From Anisakis pegreffii (Eukaryota; Nematoda; Chromadorea; Rhabditida; Anisakidae), in NCBI GenBank assembly GCA_035041965.1, contig JAPYMA010002941.1:119451-183450 (forward strand): a stretch of DNA of 64,000 nt, written 5' to 3'. The notes under the pieces were generated by a model that was not told the DNA's origin, made no database searches, and saw only the letters and a program-made list of their open reading frames with translations. How positions within the stretch are numbered: position 1 is the stretch's first letter; the number at the start of each line of letters is the position of its first letter. Positions 38,387 through 51,621 of this stretch are shown in pieces. The position numbers and the translations under genes were made by a program.

Positions 38387-41300
38387 GACGTATATGTGAG
38401 CATGTATGCATGTGATTTATTTTATCGTGAATTTGCACTCATTCAAAATATTATCATAAAGTTGAGCAAAACAGAACAATTTGTTGAAGAAAACGATTCT
38501 TCAATTGCTTTTTAACAGCATCAGCAACACCAACAAACATAAAACATCAACGTGAACATGAATCATCGCTCGATGCATTTCAAAAACAAAATCATCAATT
38601 TTCAAAGAAACGCAAAACATTTTGTATAATAACTTCGAAAACAGTCTGTTCATATGTCAAGCAACAACACATCAAGTGAATGCACTAGGAGATATAAATT
38701 TTCCCAATTCATAAGATCGAGCGATATTTTCACTTCCTGATAATGCTGGGAAAAAAGAAGAACACGTGAAACATGAGTGGAGAAAAAAGCTGAAATGTTC
38801 ACATTTTTGATCTTGAATGGCGATACAATAAAGTGATATGCTGAAATGAACAATCGTCTGATAGCAAGCAAGGTATTGAAATTCATGGAAATTCATAATT
38901 TTTATCGGCTATGAATAAATATCTCTATGTACAGTCTATGTACAGTTTCGATACGCTACTACAGAAGTGGTATGTTCTTAGCAGAAGATGGCCATTTGTG
39001 ACGGTTGCTTAACGCCCTCGTGAACATGTACTACACAATAAGAAGACACTTGCAACTTCATTACCGAATCCTGAAGAAACACAACGAACGATTTTTTCTC
39101 TGGATTACGAAGAATAAAAGTTGAATGTCGGTGAGAAATTGTGATGAAAACTCATTTACTTGAATGCATCAGTTCATTTCTGATAAGAGTCATGAAAATG
39201 ACTCACCTGTATTCCTGGCGTCATTATATCCCATTGTTGGCGAGTATACACTATTGAAAAATGATCCACCGAATAGCTGTGATCTAGTCACATGCGTCAT
39301 TAAGGCACATATCAAGCTGATCCAAACCATAACAATAGTACATCGATTCATAGTGCGTTGAACAGTCACAATAATACTGCTTCTGAAATTAGTTCGTTAC
39401 CAAAGTCAGTAACTGAGCAATGGTCAATGCATAAAAGCCAATCATAATAAGCGATCGAAAATAGCGATTATCCCAAAAATCTATTGACATGTTCAAAGCT
39501 TTTTCAAAGACCAGAGAAAAGGCGAAAGAACAACAATAATGAATAGTTGTGCACATGGAATCGATTCCTAGGGAACAATGGAACTGTTTTGAGTGATATT
39601 CGCGAGAAATTTGTAATTGAATCGAATATATAGTCATAATAGAATCAGATAACATTAGAGTATGGTATCAAGCATATGACAATGACTGATGCTGGCTGAT
39701 TTAATGAATTGACACAAAAAACAAGTTATTTGAGTGACTTTTCCGTAAGTAGCACAGGATTGTAATCAGTTTGTTTGTCATTGCTATCATTATCAGTAAT
39801 TTAATGAATCAAGTTTCGAGAAATTTAATTCTGACGACAACGAAATATTTTTAGAACTTTATTTTTAGATTTGGAGGAACAAATGCATCAATTCAGATGT
39901 TAAACATTTGCAAATAAAAACCATTCTAAAGAAAACCATTGAGCAAATCAGATGAATCACGTCGGAAGTTTAACTTCGAACTCTAAACATTCAATTACGA
40001 AGATAGACAAACATTCACATTAATTAAAGTGAAATTGAGAGTGGGCGTGACAGAACAACTGAATTCATTTCATTATAATAGCGGAATTTTGCTTCCAAAC
40101 ATTAATTTGTTATGACATAATGAATTTGTTATGTTTGGTCTGCTTAAGTATAATTGATAAAATGAAATCAAAACATCAGAACATCAGAACAATTGTTCAG
40201 CAAATTGAATTATCACCGACGCAAAACATGCCAACAACATGAATCATGAACGAACGCATCATGCAAATGAACACAAACGATCTATTGAATCGATCGAAGC
40301 GCAAAGATCAACTAACGATCAATTTGACGAGTTATCCGATTAGTGAAGTTCAATGCATGATTATGGCGAGAGCATGGTGTATCTGAGTGGATATGAGAAT
40401 ACGCAAACAATTATGAATTTAGATTGAAGACTCCTTATCATGTCATATCACAAATAACCAACCGTACCATACCATTTTTCCATCCAAAAATATCTGCCTG
40501 AACAGCTAGACTGTTTGAGTGTGATCAGGCATCCACATGTTAACAATTCGAAGAGTTTTCATTCCACTGCAATTTGCGCGAAAATATTTTCGTTTGCACC
40601 AGAAGAACTGCACTTTTTTTGCCTGAACTATGATATTAGCATTTGCAGTTTCCAAGAAAAGCAACTGACTGCTGCACTCATAAACAAGTCAAAAAAAAGA
40701 CTGGCACTCGTCAATCACAAAAGATGTTGTCAAATCATTGTTTTGCATAAAACCTTATCGTCTTATCAATCTTATCGAAAGGTTCCAGTGCATTTTCGCT
40801 TTCAACTTCATTCACTAGGCTTCCACTGAAATTTCGACAAGAAAAATGGTTCCAGTGACATGTGTAATGCCGATGGAGTAACTAATAAAGACGAAATCAC
40901 AGTTTATGAATTCATTAGCTTTAAATATTTGCGATATCACGTTCGGAAATTTTGTTTTGATTCAAATTCTTCTGCCCAGTTGCGCTTCATTCAGCCAATA
41001 GATCGCACTCAGCTGATCAAACAACAACTAATTGATACTCGTCGTTCATGATCAAAACATTCGAATGAATACATTTGACACATACAAAAAACATACTATT
41101 TGAATTATTCGATTAGGCTCTAACGATTGCTTTTGCTATAGTTCCTAATATTATGATTATTACCACGTTGCTATTATTATTATTATTTTCGTGAGAATAT
41201 GTTATTGTTACTGTTCTTCTTATCATTGTTCCGACCATTTTTATCATTATCATCATCTTCTGCGTTATCATTGTTTAAGAGCATGATTATTGATACCTTG

Positions 41301-44300
41301 ATGGAAGTTACAGTTAATGAAGTCATTCTGCATAACATTATAATTTGATTACCAATTCCAATCTCACCACATTATCATACGATCGAATATATCGGGAGTA
41401 CAAAACATCTTCCAACATTCCTGCTGTCAATGTTCTTCTGAACAAGTACAAAACATCTTCTAACTACCAAATTCCTTAAATTCAGAAACATTTGAAGCCA
41501 AGGAGTCAAAAAATACTCTCCTCTCCATGACAGTTCACTTTTGACTAAACATATAAAACTCAATCTCCTTTTGATATTTCTTATCAGCAACAAATTTATA
41601 AATGAATCTGAGGGATTGGCCTAGATACAAACTAGCGCAGAAACACATGAATGAAGTTTGAAAAGTTCAACAGAATCCTTGAGTCAGTAATGAAACTAAG
41701 AATAAAAGCGACTCAAATTTCTATCATCATGACCCGGCAGCCATGAAGACAACTGTTCACATTTTCAACAAATTGTTTCCTCTTCAAGGAATTCTTGTTT
41801 CAGACATTGGAAAAAATGAGTGTAAAAATCTTGAAAACTGCAACTTCGGAATCAAACAGCAACCGAATGCGAGACGAGACGTTGATCAACAAACACCGTC
41901 ATAGTAGTTCGTAGATAAACTTGCTTAATCCATCTCACCGATGAACCCTTCAACAAAACTGGTTTTTAATGGTGTACACATTGTTTTTGAAGATGTTCAT
42001 AACAATGGGATCAACACAATTGATTACTGATATTGCCGTTTGTTTTCGTCATTTCCAAAAATCAAGTTAATTTTATTGACATTTGATGAAATCATTTTCG
42101 ACAAGTATGATCATGCAGTATTCAGACAATAGTTCATCGATCAATTGATACACGTCGAAGATCGAACGCCGCCTGAACTTGTGACGCTGAACTGTTTTGA
42201 ACCATGACTGAATTGCTTCCATGGCGATCCCTTGAAGATATCTGAACTAATATGTTTGGTTAAGTGATGATATGTTAGAGAAAAACTGTTGGTCGGAAAA
42301 TCAACTGAAAATGCTGGAAAAAATCATGTTTCAAGTTGAAACCCATAATGGATACATTAATTGATTTGTGAAGATTGATGTGTTTGTCATCGGCTATTCA
42401 TTTATGACAACTTTGATGAGTGCCAATCCAGATGAAGCTAGCGAAAAGACGTCAACTGTGCATTTGCCTACGAAAAAATGCACTTAGATGCGTCACTAAA
42501 CTGGCACACTCATGCGAAAACTGCACTCGCACGCACGCACTTTCCATGTGAACTCCGTTGTCGTCTTCTCGTAAATTCGTGACGTACCAAGGTCACCTAA
42601 GCAGGTGACTCGCTGAGATGTTTGTTGAACTGACAGCTTTTCAACAAATGTTCTCATAACAATACTATCAATAAGCGTACTATGATGCAACACCATGTGA
42701 GCGAAGTGAAAATCCATTGAGAATACCATGCAGCTGGGATTCAAGGAAAACAAAAAAAGGAAGCAAATGAATGCAATTTTTGCAACCACTCAACAGATGT
42801 GAACGCAAAATGAAAGGCATTTCAAGGAGCAGCTGAATCAATTGCCATCGAAATTGATTGGGTGTCTGAAAACTGATTGGGTATCTGATTCGTGATAAAT
42901 ATTGCACATTTTTGATGTACGTGCATCAACCATTTACTAAAGTATGATCGTATATAATGCGATGATGTTCATGAATTTTAATACTTGAGCAATTCAACAG
43001 CAAGAAGAGAACACAGCAGAACTCATCGATGAATTGTTCAGTTATGGAATTAAAAAGGATGTGATGAGAGCCGATGAGTGAATGCCAGTATGAACGGAAC
43101 ATCTCGGATGAATCCGGCGAACAGCTCAAACTATATCCATCTATTCATTATATTATAATAATGATTTTGAACGTTATTATTATTTATAATATTTGGGTGA
43201 ATTGATGCAGCTTTTACGTTATATTCACTTGTTTATTTCGTTGTTTGAGAGAATAGCTGTCATGCTGAAGAGGCAAAAATAATAAATGGTTGATAAAAAC
43301 ACTCTTATTGAATGATGGATGTACTGCGAATGTCATGTTTAAGGATAGGTCATAATCATAGTGATGATAATAATAATCATCATCATGATAGTAACGATAA
43401 ATATAATAATGATAATAATGATAATAATAATAGTAATAATAATAATAACAATAATAATAACAATAGTAACAATAACAATAATAATAATAACAATAATAAT
43501 AATAATAATAACAATAATAATAATAATAATAACAATAATAATACTGACAATAATAATAAACATAATAATAATAATGCTAGCAATAATAATAATCAATCAA
43601 AGACATCCACTCATCACTTTTATATCCATCATGTCAAATCTCACGATGAGGCATGCAATTCAAATCGAACCTTTTCATATGAGTGCATCTCGAATGGAGC
43701 ACTTCCAGTCAGTTCCCAGTCCAATCGGCTACGCAGTAGTAATCCTCTTAAGCTCTTACACATATGCATCCATCCGATTCTATCATTTCCGAACGTTTAT
43801 TCACCCATTTATCGTCTTCTTATTTCGTTTATTATTCTCCGCAATTGCTCACCATTTCGATCACTATTGTAATATTGATCTATTTTATGTGATATTCATT
43901 AAACAAGATCGAATAGCGCAAAATTTTGGTGAATTTCACGTTGTTAGAGGAGATTTGATGGCTGCTGAAAGAACCTACTGAAGTTTTTTTTTGTTGCCGA
44001 ATTCAGCCATACGATCACTGGTTCGAAGAGGAGCTGGAAAGTGGATTCGTCATATCAGAGCATGATAATGACTGGGGACAAGGCTGGTGTTTGCAGATTA
44101 AGTTGTTTGAATGGGTGCGGGGTGATGGAGGATGAGTGTACCTTCCTTCACTTCCCCATAAATCACCTTGAGCATCATAACGCACTATGAATCGTAAATT
44201 AAAGTATGGTCCGAAATCAGTGGAAGAATTTATAAGCAGAATTGAATTCAACTGGGCGAATTCATTCCAGCTTTGCAGCAGCACTTTGATGGGGTGCTAG

Positions 44301-47004
44301 CTGCTGTCCTCTTAGAATATTTCTGTGATCGTATTCAAATGAATGAGTGACAGATAGATAAAACTGTTTGACGGCATGTGATTTGTGAAGTATGAGTAGA
44401 CCAAAATGAATCGAAATAAGACCACGAAGAAACAGAGCAAAAACGTTGAAGGAAACTTTGAACAACAATCTCAAATGATCGTCGTCGTGCAACCAAAACG
44501 CATCATCCATCTATTTATTCATCCAGTACTCATGATATTTTGCTGCTAGTGCTGCTGCTGTAACATACAATTGCCTCATGCATACAAACAAACAAACAAA
44601 CCAGTGTGTCGGAACTGAATTTAAACTCCTCACTCTAAATACGATGTATTCAAGAAGTAATATTTCTTCCTCTCGATTATATACCAAAAATAATCCCCTC
44701 GACACTGTGTGTTGGTTGCCAGGATTGAGTGAGACGTTTCAGTCGATTAGCTCGCAACTTTCAGCTCTCAATGCAGCAGCCCGCAGTCCTCAATCCCATC
44801 GCCAAAACTGCGAGAATTTTCTCAATTTACTCTTCATCACATTAGCATTTTCCTCCATCTGCATTCCATCTATTTCCACGTTTCACTTCAGGAACTTTTT
44901 AGTCATTTATTCAAGTACTTGGTTGCTATAGGCTCGGCTAACGTTATAGACTTCGCTTACATAGGCACTTGCGATTCAAGCTGGTCTAGCTTTTGCTTTT
45001 TGCTATGTAATCAATCGTTCGTGCCATATTTGGATGATCATATGCACATGAATCATTATTTTGCTAACTACATATTATAGATGTAGTAAGATTACGCACT
45101 GATGTGATATAAATGCTGCAAGTATGATGTTATAATCCAATTTCGGCAGAATTAATTCCTCTAGACTAGCGAGTCTACTCTTGAAACCACTCGTAGAGAT
45201 TGCTCGCAACCGAGATGTTATATTCCATTCGCATTCGGATTAATCCACCTTAATGACTCATGGCCTGCGTGCGTTTCAAGCAGTAGACGAGATTATTTCC
45301 GATCTCGTTTTGTCCCCAGTTTACAAATTCCTCGAACACGTTCAGCTTCTTTCACTCTGATTCATATTGAATCAAATTTCTGCGATGGATACAACATTTT
45401 AGGCTATTATAAGACAGAAAAGGTTATCACAGGTTATTATAAGACAGAATGGGTCTTACTTATCAACTCATCCTTATCAGCAGTCAACGATTTGTGATCA
45501 CTTCATTGGTCAATAAACGCGATTGAACTCGGTCGCATCCTCGCCATTTTATCGATTCTTTAATTATACTCTCTCGATTGTCCGTTTGATCGACCGCATA
45601 TAATTTGCTCCATTTGAAGCACTGAGCTCATTTGAAAATGAAAAACTTCCATCAATCTTCCCTCAAAAGTAGTTCAATTCAAGGAAACCACTCATTACCA
45701 TCCTTTGGGAGGGAGTTGTTTTTCTCAGCTTTTCTCTTCAAAAGCGCTATTATTTGAGTGTAGAGAGTAGTTCAATGATTCAACCCATTGTTTTCCGGTG
45801 AAATGAGTTCAAAAAAAAAATCAAATTGAGGCGTACAAAAACAGAAAACGTCACTAATCCTAATGTTTTGAGTAACAGCTAAGAGATTTCGATGATTGAC
45901 ATCTAACGGACTGAAAATCTCTGGATTTATCCAACCATTACGAAGAAATTACTGACGAAATGCGTTTGTTTGAGTTTCGATGGCTGTAGTCACCTGTATG
46001 TAGTGTGTTTGGCTTATGATATCTTCAGTTACCGTTATCATTTACGTATGCATATCCGTGTTATATGGAGAAAAAGACTGAAGAGAAATTATCTATCGTA
46101 AATTTTTGACGACGTGTGCTTTCTTATCAGTCTATCACTAGGATTCTCACTCTTCGAACTTTCTTCCAAATTCAGCCACAAGTTCATAATTTTCTTCTGA
46201 CCACTCTGTTGATTTCACGCTCACTTCTCATCCAGCTAAGCGAACCGTACGGCAGCTATAACAACGATAGCAAAGAATTATGTGAACGAATTCATAATTT
46301 GCTTTGTTTGTTGATCAATTAAGCGATGAGAATGGACACCGTGAATGAACTGAACAACTGAATAACTTTCATTCTTTCCGATTGCATCGCTTTCTTCCAG
46401 AGAATACGAGCAGAGAGTATTGAGGAAGCACATCACTTTCTCTCAGAGGAGTGCAAAAGCAAAATTCATAGTATTGCCCAAGAAACTTCTCATCTAAGCG
46501 AGCGATTTCTGCAAATCAACTTTGATCTCATCGAGCGATTTTCCGCAAGTTAACTTTTCTCCCACTTAGATTCCAAGTAACGACTGTTCATCCCAGTGGA
46601 ACGCATTTCTGCTTGTTCCTTATCCGGTTTTGTGTCTTCTCGTCAAGAAGAGGTACGGCGGTAGATTATATTTTAAAAAATCTTCAGAAATCCGGAAATT
46701 TGAATGAAAATCCAATGAAATTGCTCAACAAATCACCCATTGCTGGATTTTTTTCGTCCTTCAGCCATATTTCCGATCCATTTTCCACTTTATGACAGGT
46801 TTCCTTCAGAAGCAAATTGAATGCCGTATATCCTTTCATTTTTTTGAATGCCATTTGTACTTTCATATGTCTAAAGGTCGCCTCGAATTCATGGAATACT
46901 TTAGTTATTAAGCACGCATAAAAGATCACTTATTCGTTACCTACGGAACCTTATTCTCGTTATTTGCTTGATAAGTTTCCATCTGCATCCAGCCAGATGA
47001 CAAT
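38387..47004. other. Intergenic DNA, no gene recognised
   Basis: No conserved protein segment was seen on either strand. Exon-like frames that could not be chained include 40860-41051 (plus; DEITVYEFISFKYLRYHV), 44510-44262 (minus, ATG start, 82 codons) and 46155-46321 (plus; after AAATTCAG, ending in a stop). An AAT-type microsatellite lies at 43361-43600. These frames are no longer than chance predicts. Confidence 0.3.
43361..43600 (+). repeat. AAT/AAC trinucleotide microsatellite
   Basis: About 240 bp of AATAATAAC-like triplets with scattered GAT, AGT and TGA variants. It creates long asparagine-, isoleucine- and leucine-rich frames on both strands that are artefacts of the repeat. Confidence 0.9.
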
Positions 47005-47076
47005 AATACGGCTTTAATCGGTGCTATGAAACCCCTCCAATGGCCTCTTATTGTGGCTAGTTATTTAGCCATAATG
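47005..47076 (+). repeat. 72-bp dispersed repeat with hairpin, copy 1
   Basis: About 85% identical to 47458-47529. It ends in a 9-bp stem (47050-47058 with 47067-47075) and an 8-nt AGTTATTT loop. One pair is a G-T, allowed in RNA. Confidence 0.75.
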
Positions 47077-47457
47077 AAAGGTTCCCATTGTAATGAACCT
47101 ACCGTACTGATCTGCGCTAATCATAGACTTTCGGCAAACATGTAAATTTTAATCTCAAAATTCAATTTCAATCTAAATTTTCATCTAAAATTCCCTATCG
47201 AATCGTACGTTTGGTGATTCTCACCAAATGTTGTCAGATGAATAATTGAATTTCATTAATGAGATGAATATATTCTATAAGATGAATTTATCAATCTATT
47301 TTTTTGCAGCTGTTCTTAGGAGCTTCATGCGAACGTACACGATTGAATTATATCGAATCTTTATTAATTCTCATTACTTAATCAAGAAACATCTATATCA
47401 CAGTACTTATAAGAAATTATGTCATATCACAAGAGCAAATAACGCACATTGCGTTAA

Positions 47458-47529
47458 AATACGGCTTCAGTCGATGCTGTGAAACCCCTCATTTGGCCTC
47501 TTATTGTGGCTGGTTATTTAGCCACAATG
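47458..47529 (+). repeat. 72-bp dispersed repeat with hairpin, copy 2
   Basis: Second copy, 453 bp from the first. The stem ATTGTGGCT (47503-47511) pairs perfectly with AGCCACAAT (47520-47528) around a GGTTATTT loop. Shared lead-in: AATACGGCTT ... GAAACCCCTC ... TGGCCTCTTATTGTGGCT. Confidence 0.75.
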
Positions 47530-48017
47530 TCCAATCGTTCATGCATAATGTGCACTTTCTTGAATGTGTATACGTAAGTGCACGTCTTGTCATTATATGA
47601 TGTATGCATTCGCAGGTGAAATGAACATCACGATGATGATATCCAATCGAAAGCACAGTTATTTTGCATATCAATGTGCAATGCTAAAATTCGCTCATTG
47701 CTCGTGATTCGATTGGTTTATTCGTACGTACACGAAGATATATGATCTCCATAAAACCATCTAATTGCAGGCATTTGAAGTGATTCCACAATCGAGAAAT
47801 CCGACGGGAATTCATTGATAGTGAGTGAAGAGCATCAAGCAGAAACGACCAGAAATGGCGTGAGTGAAACCATATCTTCTCACAAAGGAAGAAGATCGTG
47901 AAGAAGAACAAGAAGAAATGAAAAAAATATTTGATGATGAATAAATTCATGAAAATTGTGCTATAATCATACACTTACCACCTCGGCTCAACTCAGTTCA
48001 CCGCATTGTTCGCCTCA

Positions 48018-48068
48018 CATTGCTTTGGTATTATCGTCATCATCGCATTGCTTTGGTATTATCGTCAT
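48018..48068 (+). repeat. 28-bp tandem duplication
   Basis: The segment CATTGCTTTGGTATTATCGT is repeated with a 28-bp period (48018 and 48046). Because 28 is not a multiple of three, it shifts any frame reading through it. With one unit removed, a plus-strand frame would run on to about 48144. Confidence 0.8.
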
Positions 48069-50710
48069 TGCCAATAAGTGCATCAGAGGAAAAGCACGGC
48101 TATATGAGTCGTTGGCAACACGCTTGAATATGAATCCTTCATAACTGTAGTCTGAATAATTTTTTTGACGACTGCAACGAAAGCAGTTTGAATCAGCATT
48201 CGTCAGACTCTCAATTTCTGAGTTTCGCTAAGCCATTATATTCGCTCATCCAAGTGAAAACCATTCCGCTGATTGAGATATCTCAATTTCGGTCAGTTGG
48301 TCTGTTTCCGGTAACGCTTTCTCGTTCCGATGTTGTTTCACGGAACGACAACTTGATTGCTCCGATTCCATCTGCAGTATTTGCCGTCGATCGCATAGAT
48401 CATTGTATCATACATCAATTCCGGCGAAAGTGATTGATCTGCTGAATCGGTCAGATCGATTGCAATTTCATCGTCATTAGTGTTTATTTTGCTGATTGAT
48501 TAAGCGACCTCATTTCTTGCGATTTGACACAAGTAAGTTTCATTTCATTGCTTTCAAGTGAATGGAAGTTTCTTTGTCTCATTGTATTAGGCATTTATGA
48601 TTGTAAGCAGTAAATGTGTATCAACAATAACTTACTACCATCCCAAGTTTATCCTCTGATATCTCAGTTCGTCGTTAGATAGAATTTCCACCCTAATGAT
48701 ACCCACTGATTCAGAAACTATTCCATACTGTTTTTAGGGGTCTAGTGATCAATCGATCTCGAAATGTTTCGCACTAGCGATAACTGTCCCACCATTCATT
48801 CCTTTGCAAGAAATAAAAGCTCAGATTTTTGGTCGACTGTTCGAATTTGAGACAGCAAATTCTGCAAAATATTCTATTTGATTGACCAGTATTATTCAGT
48901 TTCCAAAAACACTATTCATTTCCTTTTCATTTCACTTCACTCGATTCAATTCTCCTGTCTATTGCAAATATCGAGTGCAAACAAATGCAATACTCAATAT
49001 TCAATGATCGAAAATGCACAAAATGCATTCTTATTCTCCTCAGTTATTCAGCCAATTCTATTGTAAATATTACATTCAATATGATAATCGAAAACATTCA
49101 ATGAGACTGGTTATCAGTTTATTTGCTAGTCGTATCTTAGATTGTAAAATCATTTCAAGAGAGCCATAAAACTCGAGCATAAAAGTTCAACTTCATGTGC
49201 ATTCATTCATGTGTAAATGCCATGCAACACTTCAATGCTCGAATGAAGTTTCAGTGCATTCAGCACTTTCAATTGAACTCTGACAGCTATCAGAAAATAC
49301 TGATGAAGATAAGCCACTCAATGAATTGTTTTCTATATGCTGATTCTATGAGTGAGTCGTCAAACTGCACCTTTGAGTGACATTCAAACATAGTGTTTCT
49401 TCGTTTGCATGCAATTTTATCAGTGAGAAGAAACGACTGAATGAACGCATAATTTTCAAATGACATTCGCACACAACAGAACTAAAATCTATAAAACCAT
49501 TAGAATGCTCTTACTGGTTGCTCACTTTCTATATTTTCAATGTCATCCTCAGGCGTTCACTGAAGATCTTTCCAAAGTAATCCGTCTCTCGCTGATGCAT
49601 TATTCCGACGAAATATATATGTATGGCTCTGAAGAATTTGTACCTTTCTGGTAAAAAATGAGTTTATTGATTGTCCGAAAATGGTATCTTCCAAAATCGC
49701 AATGCTTATACTTTGAAATGGTTGATTGCTCTGACTGAGGTGAAACACTCAAAACTGCCCGTGAACAGTCGATTGCATTCACTTCAGTTTTCAAAGAGTT
49801 CTGGATTAAACGTGGACATCGGCATAAACTGTCAATGTGTTGGTGATCAAAACTGAACGCACTTCCAGTGATATTTCTTTTCCGTTGATTCTTCCTTTTG
49901 AACTGAAAGAAATGTTTTTTTTCGGGCAGCAGTATATTTGTTCATTTCTAATGAAAATACATAATTGATCTACGTACACGCCAAGCACATCATTGCCTGC
50001 ATGCACATCAATTTGTGCTCGAATTGAACCGCAAGATGAAATCTTTTGCTTTTCTCAAATACTACTCTCAAGATACCACCACCAAGAAATCCATCACTGA
50101 GGCTCGCTGGTTCGCTCGCGTGAAAATCCATTCCTTCGTTCATTCATTCAGCTCATCCATTCAGACAGAGTCTCCTTTTCGTAGTCTAATTCAATTCGTA
50201 TCTCTATCATCCACACCACACCTCTCACGTCTCAACTTTCCAAATTGTTCTGCAATTTCAAAAATCCACTTCGTTGAAAACTTTTTTTCTGGAATCTCTT
50301 CATAAGATTGAATTTTTCGTAATTTTTTCGCAACTCTCGACTCTTGACTCTGATTGTCCTCGTTTCATCCAAGTGGTAGTCGTTCCTCAATCGTCTGTGA
50401 TCTCTTTTCGACTGCATCAAAATACTTAGTATTCACTTGTTTGCTCATTCTTGGTGTCCTCTAGAACAATGCGTTAATTTCTCAGCATTGCAAAACAATG
50501 AGTGCGTCCTATCGTTTTCTTTCCTGGACTTCATTTATAGGCCATTTCCTGGACTTCATTCCATCTCTTCCTGTCTCTCTGGCTCTCTCGCTGCAACCGA
50601 TCACTTTTACTTCGATCCATCGCTGTGATCGAGCGATGAGTTCACTCAATCGACGGCGAATCTCGTCGTTATCTGTGCTCGTCTCAAGCCGTGAATATAA
50701 TCCGGATATG

Positions 50711-50731
50711 CAGCAGCAGCAGCAGCAGCAG
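50711..50731 (+). repeat. CAG triplet repeat, seven units
   Basis: A perfect (CAG)7. On the plus strand it would encode seven glutamines in a short ATG frame beginning at 50637 (MSSLNRRRISSL...). On the minus strand a cysteine run is read. Neither frame could be extended into a gene model. Confidence 0.85.
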
Positions 50732-51621
50732 TACATCGATGTTGTTGTTTGTATACGAGCGCATCAAAGACAAATTTATCTATCTATATGTATGTATGGA
50801 TAGCGAAGTTATGTTTTGTTATATGATGTAATGCAATTTCAACGGAACGATACATATTGAATGAATGAATGCAAGTGCTCGGCTATCGCTGCTACTTTTG
50901 TTGTTTTCCTGCGCTTTAGGTCATCCTAAAATGGCTAATTTTCTGAACAAAATCGTTAAATCGAATTTCTGATCGATCATGACCTGAAAATTGCGCTCTC
51001 ATAAGAAACAGCCAAAATTCCTCGATCTGGCTCGACCTGACTGTAGTGATAGGTGAGATCACCAGCTTTTATGGATTTGTAATGCTTACTTCTTGTCCTT
51101 ATATATTCTCTAGTTCAATTCACCGTAGCCATTCAGAGATCAAACTCTGTGTTCGTCGATTATTTGTTGTTGATTTCAATTGATTACCATGATTTGCAGT
51201 TTGCACATCAACCAGTCTACATGACCCATCGCAATAGTGAGCGTTGATTAGAAAGTTATCCAGGATAAAAGTGAACTGAGATGTTCTGATATGGAGAAGC
51301 AATCACACTTGCTTGTTCATTTGGAATTGAAGTGTTCTATTGGGAGGCTCAAAGTCTTGGAGGACGATGCTTTTCGGAGAGATTTTTAGATTTTTTCGAA
51401 GTGCATATTGTTGATCACTCATTTATCCATGGTAGACGAAGGTCATCTAAACGAAGGCATTGAGAATTGTCGTGCCCATCGATTTGTTAATGCTAATAAT
51501 GAAAAATGCTAACCAAAACTTTAAAAATTTCCATCGCAACACTTCTCCTCTATTCGATTAACACTAAATCCTCTCATTCAGCATCTCATATGGACTTCGA
51601 TCAATCCGAACATCTTCTGAA

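Noticed and set aside
42496..42789. Minus-strand ORF beginning like a signal peptide
   Set aside because: The apparent first Met is a GTG codon and no ATG precedes the hydrophobic stretch; no exon chain supports it.
43312..43981. Long asparagine-rich and isoleucine-rich open frames (186 and 206 codons)
   Set aside because: They are produced by the AAT/AAC microsatellite at 43361-43600, which is open on both strands; the flanks carry no motif.
50637..50803. Polyglutamine first exon on the plus strand
   Set aside because: The frame holds an ATG and a (CAG)7 run, but no downstream exon was found and the minus strand is equally open.
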